Positions 25,323-34,733 of a DNA stretch of 64,000 nt are shown here, in pieces (within the stretch, counting starts at the first letter, position 1; every line of letters begins with the position of its first letter). The position numbers and the translations under genes are program-made. The stretch spans positions 496,001 through 560,000 of the forward strand of contig JADCBP010000005.1 in NCBI GenBank assembly GCA_020253445.1. Reading direction: 5' to 3'. This DNA comes from Methylobacterium sp. (GTDB lineage: Bacteria; Pseudomonadota; Alphaproteobacteria; Rhizobiales; Beijerinckiaceae). A model generated the notes under the pieces. The model searched no databases. It was not told the DNA's origin and saw only the letters and a program-made list of their open reading frames with translations.

Positions 25323-25967
25323 ATGACGTTGGACATCACCCTCTATGGCATCGTCGACCCGCAGATCGCGAGGGGCCGCAGCCTCGCGCGGCTCGCGCGT
25401 ACGGCGGCCGATGGCGGCACGACCATCATCCAGTATCGCGCGAAGGAGGCGGTTACCCGCGCGATGATTGCCGAAGCGCGGGGCATCGTCGCAGCGCTTT
25501 CGGGCACGAATGTGCCGCTGCTCATCAATGATCGCGTGGATGTCGCCCTCGCCAGCGGCGCGCAGGGCGTGCATCTCGGGCGCGAGGACATGCACCCGGC
25601 GGATGCCCGCGCGCTTCTCGGCCCGCAAGCGATCATCGGCGCGACGCTGAAGAACCGCGACGATCTGCTCGCCCTGCGCGGCCAGCCGATCGATTACGCC
25701 TGCATTGGTGGTGTGTTTGCGACAAGCCACAAGGACAATCCCGATCCGCCCTTGGGAATTCATGGCTTCCGGGCCCTGCGCGCCGAGGCGCGGGAATTGC
25801 TCGGCCATATCCCGGTCGGTGCCATCGCGGGTATCACGGTCGAGAATGCGGGCTCGCTCATGGAAGCGGGCGCGGATGGCGTCGCGGTGATCGGCGCGCT
25901 TTTCGCGGGCGAGGATCCGTGCAGGGCGGCGAAAGCCTTCTCGCCCGTTCTGAGGAGGGCGGCATGA
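25323..25967 (+). CDS. thiE: Thiamine-phosphate synthase
   Basis: 214 residues, TIM-barrel fold. It has [13 protein letters not shown] near residue 35, [25 protein letters not shown] near 63-88, [16 protein letters not shown] and [27 protein letters not shown]. It joins HMP pyrophosphate and THZ phosphate to give thiamine monophosphate. It starts 1 nt after thiM and overlaps thiD by ATGA, so the operon is translationally tight. Confidence 0.95.
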   Translation: MTLDITLYGIVDPQIARGRSLARLARTAADGGTTIIQYRAKEAVTRAMIAEARGIVAALSGTNVPLLINDRVDVALASGAQGVHLGREDMHPADARALLGPQAIIGATLKNRDDLLALRGQPIDYACIGGVFATSHKDNPDPPLGIHGFRALRAEARELLGHIPVGAIAGITVENAGSLMEAGADGVAVIGALFAGEDPCRAAKAFSPVLRRAA

Positions 25968-26767
25968 TCCCCGTCGCGCTCACGATTGCGGGCTCGGATT
26001 CCGGCGGGGGAGCGGGCATTCAGGCGGATCTGAAAACCTTCTCGGCCTTGGGCGTGTTCGGCACCAGCGCGCTCACGGCACTCACGGCGCAGAATACGCT
26101 GGGCGTTTCCGCCGTGCACGCTCCGCCGCCGGATTTCGTGGCGGCGCAGATCGCGGCCGTGCTCACGGATTTCCGTGTCGGCGCGGCGAAGACCGGCATG
26201 CTCCATTCCGCCGAGATCATCACGGCGGTGGCGGAGGCCCTGGCCGAGGCGCCCGATCTCCCGCTCGTCGTCGATCCCGTGATGATCGCGACCTCCGGGG
26301 ATCCCCTCATCCGGCCAGAGGCGGTCATGGTGATGGTGAAAAAGCTCTTCCCCCGCGCCGCGCTCGTCACGCCCAATCTCGCGGAGGCCGCCGCGCTCAC
26401 CCATGCGCCAATCGCGCAGGATCTCGACGCCATGCAGCGGCAGGGGGAGGCGATCCGCGCCATGGGCGCGCGCTCGGTGCTGATGAAGGGCGGTCATGCG
26501 GAAGGCGCCGAGGCCATCGATCTGCTGGTGAGCGACGAGGGGTCACGCGTCTTCTCCGCGCCACGCATTGAGACGCGTCATACCCACGGCACGGGCTGCA
26601 CGCTCTCGGCGGCGATCGCGGCCGGCCTCGCCAGGGGCCAGCCGATGGAAGAGGCGATCGGAGAGGCCAAGGCCTATCTCACCGCGGCTCTGGTTGCGGG
26701 CCGCGAGCTCGGCCTTGGGCACGGCAACGGGCCGGTCCATCATTTTCATGCCCTCCGGGCGCGCTGA
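25964..26767 (+). CDS. thiD: Hydroxymethylpyrimidine/phosphomethylpyrimidine kinase
   Basis: 267 residues of the ribokinase superfamily. It has [22 protein letters not shown] at the start, [23 protein letters not shown] and [19 protein letters not shown] with the anion-hole Gly-Thr-Gly-Cys. It phosphorylates HMP and HMP-P to the pyrophosphate used by ThiE. ATG 25964 is preferred over the track's 25919 because of the ATGA overlap with thiE and the family start. Together with thiM and thiE it provides salvage from the two thiamine moieties. De novo thiC/thiG are not in the window. Confidence 0.95.
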   Translation: MIPVALTIAGSDSGGGAGIQADLKTFSALGVFGTSALTALTAQNTLGVSAVHAPPPDFVAAQIAAVLTDFRVGAAKTGMLHSAEIITAVAEALAEAPDLPLVVDPVMIATSGDPLIRPEAVMVMVKKLFPRAALVTPNLAEAAALTHAPIAQDLDAMQRQGEAIRAMGARSVLMKGGHAEGAEAIDLLVSDEGSRVFSAPRIETRHTHGTGCTLSAAIAAGLARGQPMEEAIGEAKAYLTAALVAGRELGLGHGNGPVHHFHALRAR

Positions 26768-26782
26768 TTTCAGGAGTTTGCC

Positions 26783-27820
26783 ATGGCCGTGACCCGCCGC
26801 CTCGCGCTTGCCGGAGCCGCGAGCCTTGCGCCCTCCGCGATTGCGCGCGCCGATGCGCCACGCCGCTGGCGCATGGTCACGAGCTGGGGGAAGAATCTCG
26901 TCGGGCCGGGTGTTACGGCCGCCCGGCTCGCGAGGCGCATCACCGCCATGAGCGGCGGTGCCCTGGAGGTGCAGCTCTTCGCGGCCGGCGAGATCGTGCC
27001 GGCGCTGAACGTGCTCGATGCCGTCTCCACCGGCACGGTGGAGATGGGCCACACCGCCGCCTTGTTCTGGCAGGGAAAGATGCCGGCGGCCTCGCTCTTC
27101 ACCACGGTGCCCTTCGGCCTTTCGCCCGTGGCGCATGCCGCTTGGATCGATGCGGAAGGGCAGGGGCTCTGGGATGAACTTTACGGTCAATTCAACGTGA
27201 AGCCCTTCCTTGCCGGGAATACCGGGCCTTCAAGCGCGGGCTGGTTCCGCAAGCCCGTACAGATGCTCGCCGATATTGCCGGTCTGCGCATCCGCGCGAG
27301 CGGCATTGGCGGCGAACTCTATCGTCGTTTGGGCGCGACGGCGGTGACGATCTCGCCCGGCGAGACCTATGCCGCGCTCGAACGCGGCACGATCGATGCG
27401 GCGGAATTCTTGGCCCCCGCGAATGATCTCGCCCTTGGCCTCAACCGCATCGCGCCACATCTCGTTTTCCCCGGTTTCAACAAGCCGAATGGCGCGAGCG
27501 AATTGCTGATCGCGCGCCCGCTCTGGGAAGGCCTGCCGGAACATCTCAAGGCCATCATCGAAGCGGCTGCCCGCATGGAGCACGATATCGGCCTCGCGGA
27601 GGCGCATCGCCTCAATGCCGAGGCGCTCCGCACGCTGATCGAGGGCGGCACGCAGGTGCATCGCCTGCCGGAGGAGGTGCTCGCGAAGGGCGCGATTCTG
27701 GCCGAGGAAATCCTCTCCGGCCTCGCCGCAAAGGATGCGCTCACCGCACGGATCGTCGCGAGCTATCGGGGCGCGCGCCATTCCTCGGCGCGGGCCTGGG
27801 AGGCGCTGGCGCGGAGCTGA
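26783..27820 (+). CDS. TRAP-transporter solute-binding protein (DctP family), orphan
   Basis: 345 residues. It has a Tat-like or Sec signal (MAVTRRLALAGAASLAPSAIARA) and DctP-family features: WRMVTSWGKNL, VEMGHTAALFWQGKMPAA, WFRKPVQMLADIAGLRIRASG and TYAALERGTIDAAEFLAPAND. TRAP binding proteins deliver organic acids to a DctQM membrane pair. It begins 15 bp after thiD, so it should fall under the same TPP riboswitch, yet no dctQ or dctM follows. A thiamine precursor or related acid is a plausible ligand, by context only. Confidence 0.85.
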   Translation: MAVTRRLALAGAASLAPSAIARADAPRRWRMVTSWGKNLVGPGVTAARLARRITAMSGGALEVQLFAAGEIVPALNVLDAVSTGTVEMGHTAALFWQGKMPAASLFTTVPFGLSPVAHAAWIDAEGQGLWDELYGQFNVKPFLAGNTGPSSAGWFRKPVQMLADIAGLRIRASGIGGELYRRLGATAVTISPGETYAALERGTIDAAEFLAPANDLALGLNRIAPHLVFPGFNKPNGASELLIARPLWEGLPEHLKAIIEAAARMEHDIGLAEAHRLNAEALRTLIEGGTQVHRLPEEVLAKGAILAEEILSGLAAKDALTARIVASYRGARHSSARAWEALARS

Positions 27821-27823
27821 TGC

Positions 27824-28702
27824 TCAGCGATTGAAGCGCACCAGACCCGCTTCTGCCACGCGATAGCCCGTGAGCGCCTCGGCGCGGCGGGCGAAATCCG
27901 GGCTGCGCATGAGCGCGAACAGCTTCTGCGGCCCCGGCTCGAAATAGGTGCGGCGACGCATGGCAAGATCGAATTTCTCCCAGGCCAGCGAGAGAAAATC
28001 GAGGCCCTGCGCCTTCGCCGCCGCGCGTGTGGCGATGCCGCAATCAACCTCACCGGCGCGAATGGCATAGGCGAGATCATCCCCTGTGGGGTAGACCGGC
28101 ATGCCCGCCGTGAGGCGCGCGAAATCCAGCCCGGCATCAGCGAAAAGCTGCTCCGCCAGTTGTTGCGCGCCCGCTCCCGGCTGGCGCAGGCCGAGTCGCG
28201 CCTGCTGAGCCGCGAGATCGGGCAAGCTCGCGATGCCTTTGGGGTTTCCGGGCGGCAGAAGCAGACCCTGCTCGCGTTCCGCAAAAGCGATCAGCACGCC
28301 ATCCGTCAGCGCGCGGGAATCGCGGAGGGCAGCCACATTGGCCGCTTCCTCCGGGTTGTGGAGATGGATGGCCGCGAGGCCCGCGGCATTCGCCTCGAGC
28401 TTGCGGAAGCCGGAAAGCGAGCCCTCGCTGAGCAATGCGAGCCCCGAACCGGATTGCCGCAACGCCCATTCCAGCAGGGGATCATGGCTGCCGCCGACGA
28501 TCGGTGGCGCGGCTTCGAGCGCCAGACCAATCGGCCGCGCGAGGCCGGATTCCACCCAGCGATCGAGCGCCGCGCGCGGGAAAATCCATTTGCCGGTGAC
28601 CTTGGAGCAGGGCACGGCACCCTCGGCCACGAGTTCATAGAGCTTGCGTTCCTTGATGCCGAGATAGGCCGCAGCCTGCTCCGTACTCAGATAAATTTCC
28701 AT
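27824..28702 (-). CDS. Transcriptional regulator: excisionase-type HTH fused to periplasmic-binding-protein-like domain
   Basis: 292 residues. The N-terminus MEIYLSTEQAAAYLGIKERKLYELVAEGAVP is a MerR/excisionase-like helix-turn-helix, followed by VTGKWIFPRAALDRWV. From about residue 80 it resembles a PBP-like substrate domain (GSHDPLLEWALRQSGSGLALLSEGSLSG; FAEREQGLLLPPGNPKGI; VYPTGDDLAYAIRAGEVDCGIATRA) of the kind that senses oxyanions. It is cytoplasmic and has no signal peptide. It is divergent from tupBC, so it probably represses that transporter in response to tungstate or molybdate. ATG 28702 has a good AGGAC site. Confidence 0.8.
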   Translation of the reverse strand: MEIYLSTEQAAAYLGIKERKLYELVAEGAVPCSKVTGKWIFPRAALDRWVESGLARPIGLALEAAPPIVGGSHDPLLEWALRQSGSGLALLSEGSLSGFRKLEANAAGLAAIHLHNPEEAANVAALRDSRALTDGVLIAFAEREQGLLLPPGNPKGIASLPDLAAQQARLGLRQPGAGAQQLAEQLFADAGLDFARLTAGMPVYPTGDDLAYAIRAGEVDCGIATRAAAKAQGLDFLSLAWEKFDLAMRRRTYFEPGPQKLFALMRSPDFARRAEALTGYRVAEAGLVRFNR

Positions 28703-28721
28703 GACTTGTCCTGCGTTTGAA

Positions 28722-28737
28722 TGCGCATATATGCACA
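28722..28737. promoter_or_regulatory. Candidate operator in the tupB-regulator gap
   Basis: TGCGCATATATGCACA is a 16-bp near-perfect palindrome with one mismatched pair, in the 108-bp gap between the divergent regulator and tupB. It is a likely binding site for the HTH-PBP regulator. Confidence 0.5.
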
Positions 28738-28810
28738 AATTACAAAACTTGAAAACCAGGCAGATCACGGCCTATCACGCAGGCAGAAACTGGAAGCGGT
28801 CACGCTCGCG

Positions 28811-29512
28811 ATGGATGTCACGACAGCCTTTTCGGAAGCCCTTGGCCTGATCTTCGGGGCCGATCCCAAATTCCTGCAGATCGTGGGTTTGTCGCTCCGC
28901 GTCACGCTCACGGCCGTGCTGCTCGCGGCGATGATCGGCCTGCCGCTTGGCGCGTGGCTTGCGGTCTCCCGCTTTCCGGGCCGGAACCTGGTGATCATCT
29001 TCATCAACGGCATGATGGGCCTGCCGCCGGTGGTTGCGGGGCTGATGGTGTTCCTGCTCCTGTCGCGCTCCGGGCCGCTCGGTGCCTGGGGCCTGCTCTT
29101 CACGCCCGCCGCGATGGTCATCGCGCAGGCCCTTCTCGTGCTGCCCATCGTCATCGCGCTCACGCGCGGCACAACCGAGGAACTCTGGCTCGAATATCGC
29201 GAGCATCTCACCTCGCTCGGCGTCAGCGGTTTGCGCGCCGTTCCCACATTGCTGTGGGATGGGCGGTTCGCGCTGGCGACCGGCCTGCTCGCCGGATTCG
29301 GCCGTGCCAGCGCCGAGGTCGGCGCGGTGCTCATCGTGGGCGGTAACATCGCGAATTACACGCGCACCATGACCACGACCATCGCACTGGAAACCTCGAA
29401 AGGTGATCTTCCGCTCGCCCTCGGCCTTGGCATCGTGCTGATGGGGCTGACCTTTCTGATCAATGGCCTCGCCTTCGGCGCGAGCCGCATCGGCGCGCGG
29501 TTCGCGGGGTGA
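28811..29512 (+). CDS. tupB: Tungstate/molybdate-type ABC permease TupB
   Basis: 233 residues with about five helices and the ABC-permease loop EYREHLTSLGVSGLRAVPTLLWDG, followed by GFGRASAEVGAVLIVGGNIANYTRTMTTTIALETSKGD, which is characteristic of TupB/WtpB. It is the inner-membrane channel for oxyanion uptake. ATG 28811 (MDVTTAFSEALGLIFG) is chosen over the track's 28721, which falls in the operator. No strong Shine-Dalgarno is seen. The tupC GTG overlaps its stop. Confidence 0.88.
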   Translation: MDVTTAFSEALGLIFGADPKFLQIVGLSLRVTLTAVLLAAMIGLPLGAWLAVSRFPGRNLVIIFINGMMGLPPVVAGLMVFLLLSRSGPLGAWGLLFTPAAMVIAQALLVLPIVIALTRGTTEELWLEYREHLTSLGVSGLRAVPTLLWDGRFALATGLLAGFGRASAEVGAVLIVGGNIANYTRTMTTTIALETSKGDLPLALGLGIVLMGLTFLINGLAFGASRIGARFAG

Positions 29513-30228
29513 GCATGCGCGCTCCTGCCTCCATTCTGCCGCTGCGGGTCGAGAACCTCGCTTTCGAGGCTGAAGGCAAGAGCCTGCTCGGCCCGCTGAG
29601 TTTCGAGCTGCCCAGGGGCGGGATCACCGCGATCATCGGCCCGAATGGCGCAGGGAAATCCCTGCTGCTGCGCCTTTGCCACGGGCTCATCGCGCCGGCT
29701 TCGGGCCGCGTGAACTGGGCGGTGGAGGAGGGCATGCTCGCGGGCCGCAAGCGCCACGCCATGGTTTTCCAGCGCCCGGTCATGCTGCGCCGATCCGCCC
29801 GCGCGAATCTGCAGCACGCCGCCTCGGTGACGCATGCAGGGCGGCGCGTGGAGGATGCGCTGGAACGCTTCGGCCTTGCGAGCCTGGCGGAACGGCCCGC
29901 GCGGCTCCTCTCCGGCGGCGAGCAGCAGCGCCTCGCGCTGGCCCGGGCATGGCTGCTCGAACCGGAGGTGCTCTTCCTCGATGAGCCGACCTCCCAGCTT
30001 GATCCCGGCGCGACGCGGCAGATCGAGGCCAGCCTCGAACGCCTCGCGGCCGAGGGTGTGACCCTGCTGATGACCACGCATGATCTCGGGCAGGCACGCC
30101 GCCTCGCGCGACGCGTGCTTTTCCTCAATCGAGGGGCGCTGGTGGAAGACGCCGAGGCCAGCGCCTTCTTCACCGCGCCCCGCAGCGAGAAAGCCCGCAG
30201 CTTTCTCGCCGGCGACCTGCTCTGGTGA
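29509..30228 (+). CDS. tupC: Tungstate/molybdate-type ABC ATPase TupC
   Basis: 239 residues with Walker A (GPNGAGKSL), the Q-loop in AMVFQRPVMLRRSARAN, the signature LSGGEQQRLALARA and Walker B with VLFLDEPTSQLD. It energises TupB. It starts at GTG 29509 within a GTGA overlap; ATG 29515 is an alternative. No tupA binding protein follows. The next gene converges from the other strand after about 140 bp in which I see nothing but the gene ends. Confidence 0.9.
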   Translation: MSMRAPASILPLRVENLAFEAEGKSLLGPLSFELPRGGITAIIGPNGAGKSLLLRLCHGLIAPASGRVNWAVEEGMLAGRKRHAMVFQRPVMLRRSARANLQHAASVTHAGRRVEDALERFGLASLAERPARLLSGGEQQRLALARAWLLEPEVLFLDEPTSQLDPGATRQIEASLERLAAEGVTLLMTTHDLGQARRLARRVLFLNRGALVEDAEASAFFTAPRSEKARSFLAGDLLW

Positions 30229-30368
30229 TGGATTCCGAAAAAAGCACGCGCCGGAAAGGGAGAGGTGTGGGGATGATCGCGGCCTGACCCCTGGCTCCGC
30301 CAATGGCTCCACGTCGTCGCGGGCCCCGGGAAACCAGCGCCGGTCGAGGAACCAAACCGCCCCGTATT

Positions 30369-31058
30369 TCAATCATCGGTTGGGACGGGCGCCAGTTGCC
30401 CATCCACCACGTGCAGCCGCCGCGAGGCGCGCCGCGCGAGATGCGGATCATGCGTCACGATGATCACCGAGCGCCCGGCCTCGCCCACGAGGGTCTGGAT
30501 GATGCCGAAAACCTGCTCGGTCGAGGCGGTGTCGAGATTGCCGGTGGGCTCGTCCGCGAGGATCACCTGCGGGTCGTTTGCAAGCGCGCGGGCAATCGCC
30601 ACGCGCTGGCGCTGGCCGCCGGAGAGCTGGTCCGGCCGCTTGTGTGAATGTTCCTTCAGGCCGAGCCGCGCGAGAAGATCCAGGCCGCGCGCCCGCATTT
30701 CCTTGTCGCTGAGATTCCCCAGAGCGCGCATCGGCAGCGTCACGTTGTCGAGGGCGGAGAATTCGGCGAGCAGGAAATGGAACTGGAAGACGAAGCCGAG
30801 CGTCTCGAGCCGAAGCTTCGCGCGGGCATCCTCGTCCATCTTCGCGGTGGATTGGCCGAGGATGAGAACATCGCCGGAGGTGGGCGTATCCAGCAGGCCC
30901 AGAAGATACATCAGCGAGGATTTGCCCGAGCCCGAGGGGCCGGTGATGGCCACGAACTCGCCGGGATGGATCGCAAGGTCGATGTCGCGCACGAGGGTGG
31001 TGTCGATCTCCCCGCGCAGCACGCGGGTCGCCTGCCGCGTCTCGATGAGGGGCGTCAT
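30369..31058 (-). CDS. ABC export ATPase, MacB/LolD type
   Basis: 229 residues with Walker A (GPSGSGKSS), FVFQFHFLLAEFSALDNVTLPM, LSGGQRQRVAIARA and VILADEPTGNLDTAS, the pattern of the LolD/MacB/FtsE subgroup. It powers the FtsX-like permease immediately upstream, with which it overlaps by ATGA. With the membrane-fusion protein it forms a three-gene tripartite-type efflux or lipoprotein-handling system. The substrate is unknown. Confidence 0.88.
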   Translation of the reverse strand: MTPLIETRQATRVLRGEIDTTLVRDIDLAIHPGEFVAITGPSGSGKSSLMYLLGLLDTPTSGDVLILGQSTAKMDEDARAKLRLETLGFVFQFHFLLAEFSALDNVTLPMRALGNLSDKEMRARGLDLLARLGLKEHSHKRPDQLSGGQRQRVAIARALANDPQVILADEPTGNLDTASTEQVFGIIQTLVGEAGRSVIIVTHDPHLARRASRRLHVVDGQLAPVPTDD

Positions 31059-32290
31059 GAGGCCCCCCGGATGATCTCGACCGGGTTCACGCTCGCGGCC
31101 TTCCGTGCCGGCAGCCAGGCTGCGATGAGCGAGGCCCCGAGCGCGATCAGCCCCGCGAGGCCGTAATGGAGCGGCGAATAGATCACGGGCAGGCGCGTGG
31201 CATCGCCAAAAGGCGATTTGAACTCCACCGCGCCCAGGCCTTTCGTCATCAGGAATCCCAGCAGGAAGCCCGCGAACATGCCGATCAGGCCGATCAGCAG
31301 TGCCTCCAGCACGAAGATGCGCCGCACGAGCGCCGCGCGAAGGCCCAGCGACTTCAGGATCGCGATGTCACGCGTCTTCTCATGCGTGATGGTCGAGATG
31401 ATGTTGTAGGTGCCGAAGGACGCGACCAGCAGGATCGCGCCCACCACCGTATACATGATGAAATTGCGGATGTTGAAGGCGTTGAGCAGATCCTCATGCG
31501 CCTCCTGCCAGGAGACGGCCTTGTAGCCTGTCTCAGCCTCGATGCGGCTCGCGAGTTCGCGCGCGGACAGGGCGTCATTGGCCTTCAGGCGCAATTCGTT
31601 GATGAGGCCGGTCTGTCCCGCGAGGATCTGCGCAGAGCGGGTCAGCGCAAAGATCTGGCTGTCATCGATCTGCGCCACGCCCGTGCGGAAAATCCCGACG
31701 GCGGTCGCTGTCATCGTCTTCCCGCCCGAGGAGGAAATGGAGACCGTGTTGCCCACGCGGATGCCCAGCCTCTCGGCCATGCGCGCGCCCAGCAGAATCG
31801 CGTTCGAGGCCTTCAAGAGGTTGTCGAGGCCGCCCTCGACCATCTTGCTCGCGATGTTCGAGACCTCCGCCTCGCGCTTGGGATCGATGCCGAGCATCAC
31901 CGCCCCGACATCGCGTCCTGCCTGCCGCACGAGGATGTTCACGCGCACGGAAGGCGCGACCTTCGCGGGTGCCCAGCTCTCGATCTCGGCCATCACCGCG
32001 AGCGGGTTCTTGATGCCGCGACGGCGATCCACCGTGGAGAGGTTCGAGATTTCCACCTCGTCGTAGATCAACGCGGCAGGCTGCCGGGGCGGGGTGCGCC
32101 GCTCGTCGCTCACCGTGATATGGGGAAGGGAATCCACGAGTTGCGCGATGAAATCGCGCTGCGACCCCTCCATCAGCGAGGCCATCATCACGGAGAAGCC
32201 CACGCCCGTCGCCACGCCCAGCACGCCCACCAGCGTCTGCCGCAGGCGTGAACGGATATGGGTGATGGCGATGTCGATCGCGAGGCCCAT
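31055..32290 (-). CDS. FtsX/MacB-like ABC permease
   Basis: 411 residues. An N-terminal helix (QTLVGVLGVATGVGFSVMMASLMEG) is followed by a large periplasmic domain (about residues 45-270) and three C-terminal helices, including YNIISTITHEKTRDIAILKSLGL and GLIGMFAGFLLGFL. This is the 4-TM type VII exporter topology of MacB/LolC. It has translational overlap with the ATPase gene. Such proteins work by mechanotransmission and need a membrane-fusion partner, here the gene at 32299. Confidence 0.87.
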   Translation of the reverse strand: MGLAIDIAITHIRSRLRQTLVGVLGVATGVGFSVMMASLMEGSQRDFIAQLVDSLPHITVSDERRTPPRQPAALIYDEVEISNLSTVDRRRGIKNPLAVMAEIESWAPAKVAPSVRVNILVRQAGRDVGAVMLGIDPKREAEVSNIASKMVEGGLDNLLKASNAILLGARMAERLGIRVGNTVSISSSGGKTMTATAVGIFRTGVAQIDDSQIFALTRSAQILAGQTGLINELRLKANDALSARELASRIEAETGYKAVSWQEAHEDLLNAFNIRNFIMYTVVGAILLVASFGTYNIISTITHEKTRDIAILKSLGLRAALVRRIFVLEALLIGLIGMFAGFLLGFLMTKGLGAVEFKSPFGDATRLPVIYSPLHYGLAGLIALGASLIAAWLPARKAASVNPVEIIRGAS

Positions 32291-32298
32291 GCGCCCCC

Positions 32299-33306
32299 CT
32301 ATCGCGCGACGCGTACGGATTGGCCATCGCGGAATTCCGCCTTCACCGGCGAGGCGACCACGCCGCCCTCCGCGAGGCCGGATGTCACTTCCACCAGGCG
32401 GCTGCCCCGAATGCCCGTCTCCACCGGCATCTGCTTCAGCTTCCCGTTCTCCACTGCGAAGACACTGGCCTTGCCGCCGGCATTGCGGATGGCCTCGGCG
32501 GGCACCAGCAGCACGGCCCTCTTCTCGCGGATGATGATGTTCGCTTCCACGCTCATCCCGATCCGCAGCGGGCTCTCCTCCGGCAGGGCAAGGTAGGCGC
32601 GGAAGGTCTTGGTCACGGGATCGCCCTTGGGCGTGATGGAGGAAACCGTGGCGCGCAAGGTGCCATTGGGGAAGCCATCATTGCGCAGAAGCGCGGTCTG
32701 CCCGACCACGACCTTCGCGATATCCTCCTCGTTCACATCCGCGATCACCTGCAGCGGTTTCGGCTGGCCCACCCAGAAGAGCACGTCGGTGGTCACGGGA
32801 ATGTCGCCGACCTGTCCATCCGCGCGCAGCACGATGCCTTCCTTGGGTGCCACGAGAAGGTAATCCGTGAGGCGCGCGCGCAAGGCCGCGATCTGGCTGT
32901 CGAGCTGGCGGAGTTCGGTTTCGGCGCGCTCGAGTGTGAGCCGCGTGGTGGCGCCGGTGGCGATGAGGTTCGCAAGCCGCCTCACATCGCTCTCGGCGAA
33001 ATCGCGCTTGGTCTGGACCTGCGCGAGTTCGGCCTGGGCCGCGGTATCGTCGAGTTTCGCGAGCACCTGGCCCTTCTGAACGAACTGCCCCTCGCAGCGG
33101 CAATGCTCGACGATGCGGGCACGCAGGAGCGGCAGCACCTTGGACCAGGTGAGCGGTTCGACCGCGCCGGTCGCGTAGACCACCTCGGCCACGTCGCCGC
33201 GCTGGGCGCTGGCGACGGTCACGATCGGCCCGCGCAGCCAGAGCGAGGCCCCGTAGCCGAGACCGCCGAGAACCAGCAGGCCTGCGAGCAGTTTCTTCCA
33301 GTTCAC
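32299..33306 (-). CDS. Membrane-fusion (HlyD/MacA-like) periplasmic adaptor
   Basis: About 335 residues. An N-terminal anchor (KKLLAGLLVLGGLGYGASLWL) precedes two lipoyl-type half motifs (VLPLLRARIVEHCRCEGQFVQKGQVLAKLD; LVAPKEGIVLRADGQVG), a coiled-coil hairpin between them (AAQAELAQVQTKRDFAESDVRR...LRQLDSQIAALRARL) and beta-barrel domains. GTG 33306 is chosen because GAGGTGGAG lies upstream and the anchor starts there. The track's 33429 start adds an unlikely N-terminus. It is the first gene of the operon MFP-permease-ATPase. Confidence 0.85.
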   Translation of the reverse strand: MNWKKLLAGLLVLGGLGYGASLWLRGPIVTVASAQRGDVAEVVYATGAVEPLTWSKVLPLLRARIVEHCRCEGQFVQKGQVLAKLDDTAAQAELAQVQTKRDFAESDVRRLANLIATGATTRLTLERAETELRQLDSQIAALRARLTDYLLVAPKEGIVLRADGQVGDIPVTTDVLFWVGQPKPLQVIADVNEEDIAKVVVGQTALLRNDGFPNGTLRATVSSITPKGDPVTKTFRAYLALPEESPLRIGMSVEANIIIREKRAVLLVPAEAIRNAGGKASVFAVENGKLKQMPVETGIRGSRLVEVTSGLAEGGVVASPVKAEFRDGQSVRVAR

Positions 33307-33757
33307 CGCGAACACTCCACCTCGTCCGTTCCGGGTCACAGATACCCCGGCCTCCCGGATGCTGCATAGCGCTTCCTCGAGGCTTTGGACTTTAACTCCA
33401 CCAGCGCAAGCCCTGTCTTGATGCGGCACAAAGCACGAGAAACGGACGGCATGGCGCCGACAGGCCGGCTCGCATGGCTTCGCCTCCCCATGGAGGACGT
33501 CCTGCCGGATCGGAACGCTGCTTCGCGCGGTGCGCTCAAGGGAGCCTCAGGCGCACCAGCACCCTATGCGAGCCGATATTGCCCGCGCCCCCCCCCCCCG
33601 TCAGCAGAACCGTCATGCAGATTCCCGCGTTTACCCTTTTTTTTGCGTTGGATGAATGTCTTAAACCCGTCGCGGTTCATGGAGCATTAAGTGGCGGGGC
33701 TCGAGAAGTGGGTCAAGGCAGCGGCCTGGCGGTCATGCCGTTGAAAACAGGTGTCGA
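33307..33757. other. 450-bp gene-free gap with poly-C and poly-T tracts before galU
   Basis: No credible gene is seen; the 101-codon ORF at 33385 lacks a ribosome site and family-like features. The gap holds an uninterrupted run of 12 C (33588-33599) and a run of 8 T (33637-33644). Promoters for the export operon (leftward) and galU (rightward) must lie here. Confidence 0.6.
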
Positions 33758-34627
33758 ATGAATCGAATTCGCAAAGCGGTGATCCCGGTCGCGGGCCTTG
33801 GCACGCGTTTCCTGCCGGCGACGAAGGCCATGCCGAAGGAAATGCTCACGGTCGTGGATCGCCCCGTGATCCAGCACGTGGTGGATGAAGCGCGCAAGGC
33901 CGGCATTGAGCATGTGGTCTTCGTGACCGGGCGCAACAAGAACGTCATCGAGGATCATTTCGATCGTCAGTATGAATTGGAAGACACCCTGAAGAGCCGT
34001 GGAAAGGTGAAGGAACTGGCAGCTCTCGAGGCGGATACGCCCGGCGCGGGCGCGACGAGCTTCACCCGCCAGCAGGCGCCGCTCGGCCTCGGGCACGCGG
34101 TATGGTGCGCGCGCGACATCATCGGCAATGAGCCGTTCGCGCTGCTTCTCCCGGATATGCTGCATCTTGGCGAGACGGCCTTTCTCGGCGACATGATCGA
34201 GGCTTATGGCCAGACTGGAGGAAATCTCATCGGTGTCTACCCGGTTGCGGATGAAGAAACGCATCAATACGGCATCGTGGATGTGGCGGGTTCGGCGGAA
34301 AAGGTCGCGAAGATCGCCCGCATGGTCGAGAAGCCGGCCAGGGGAACGGCCCCTTCGAACCTCGCGATTTCCGGCCGCTACATTCTCCAGCCCACGATCT
34401 TCGAGCTTCTGTCCAGGCAGGAGCGCGGGGCGGGCGGCGAGATACAGCTCACGGATTCCATGCTGACGCTTGCGAAGACTGAGCCCTTCCATGCCGTGCG
34501 CTTCGATGGCCAGGTCTATGATACCGGCTCGAAGCTCGGCTTTCTGGCGGCCAACGTGGCCTATGCGCTGGCCAATCCGGAGCTGGGCAAGGATTTCCGT
34601 GGCATTCTCAAGTCATTGGCAGGTTGA
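33758..34627 (+). CDS. galU: UTP-glucose-1-phosphate uridylyltransferase
   Basis: 289 residues with the nucleotidyltransferase signature [24 protein letters not shown] at the start, [41 protein letters not shown] and the C-terminal [13 protein letters not shown]. It makes UDP-glucose from UTP and glucose-1-phosphate, feeding ugd (at 4.8 kb) and exopolysaccharide. It heads a rightward group galU, phosphomannomutase, manC. Confidence 0.97.
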   Translation: MNRIRKAVIPVAGLGTRFLPATKAMPKEMLTVVDRPVIQHVVDEARKAGIEHVVFVTGRNKNVIEDHFDRQYELEDTLKSRGKVKELAALEADTPGAGATSFTRQQAPLGLGHAVWCARDIIGNEPFALLLPDMLHLGETAFLGDMIEAYGQTGGNLIGVYPVADEETHQYGIVDVAGSAEKVAKIARMVEKPARGTAPSNLAISGRYILQPTIFELLSRQERGAGGEIQLTDSMLTLAKTEPFHAVRFDGQVYDTGSKLGFLAANVAYALANPELGKDFRGILKSLAG

Positions 34628-34733
34628 ACGCACGTTCCCTGCCTATCCATCATCCCCTCATTGCTGTTCTTGATCTGGTTTTTCCCGGCCGTCGGCGGTA
34701 TGGGAGCCGGACCTCACGCGAAGCGAGCGCCTC

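Noticed and set aside
33385-33690. 101-codon ORF in the gap before galU
   Set aside because: No ribosome site and no family features; it contains the homopolymer C run and proline/arginine-rich translation typical of chance ORFs.
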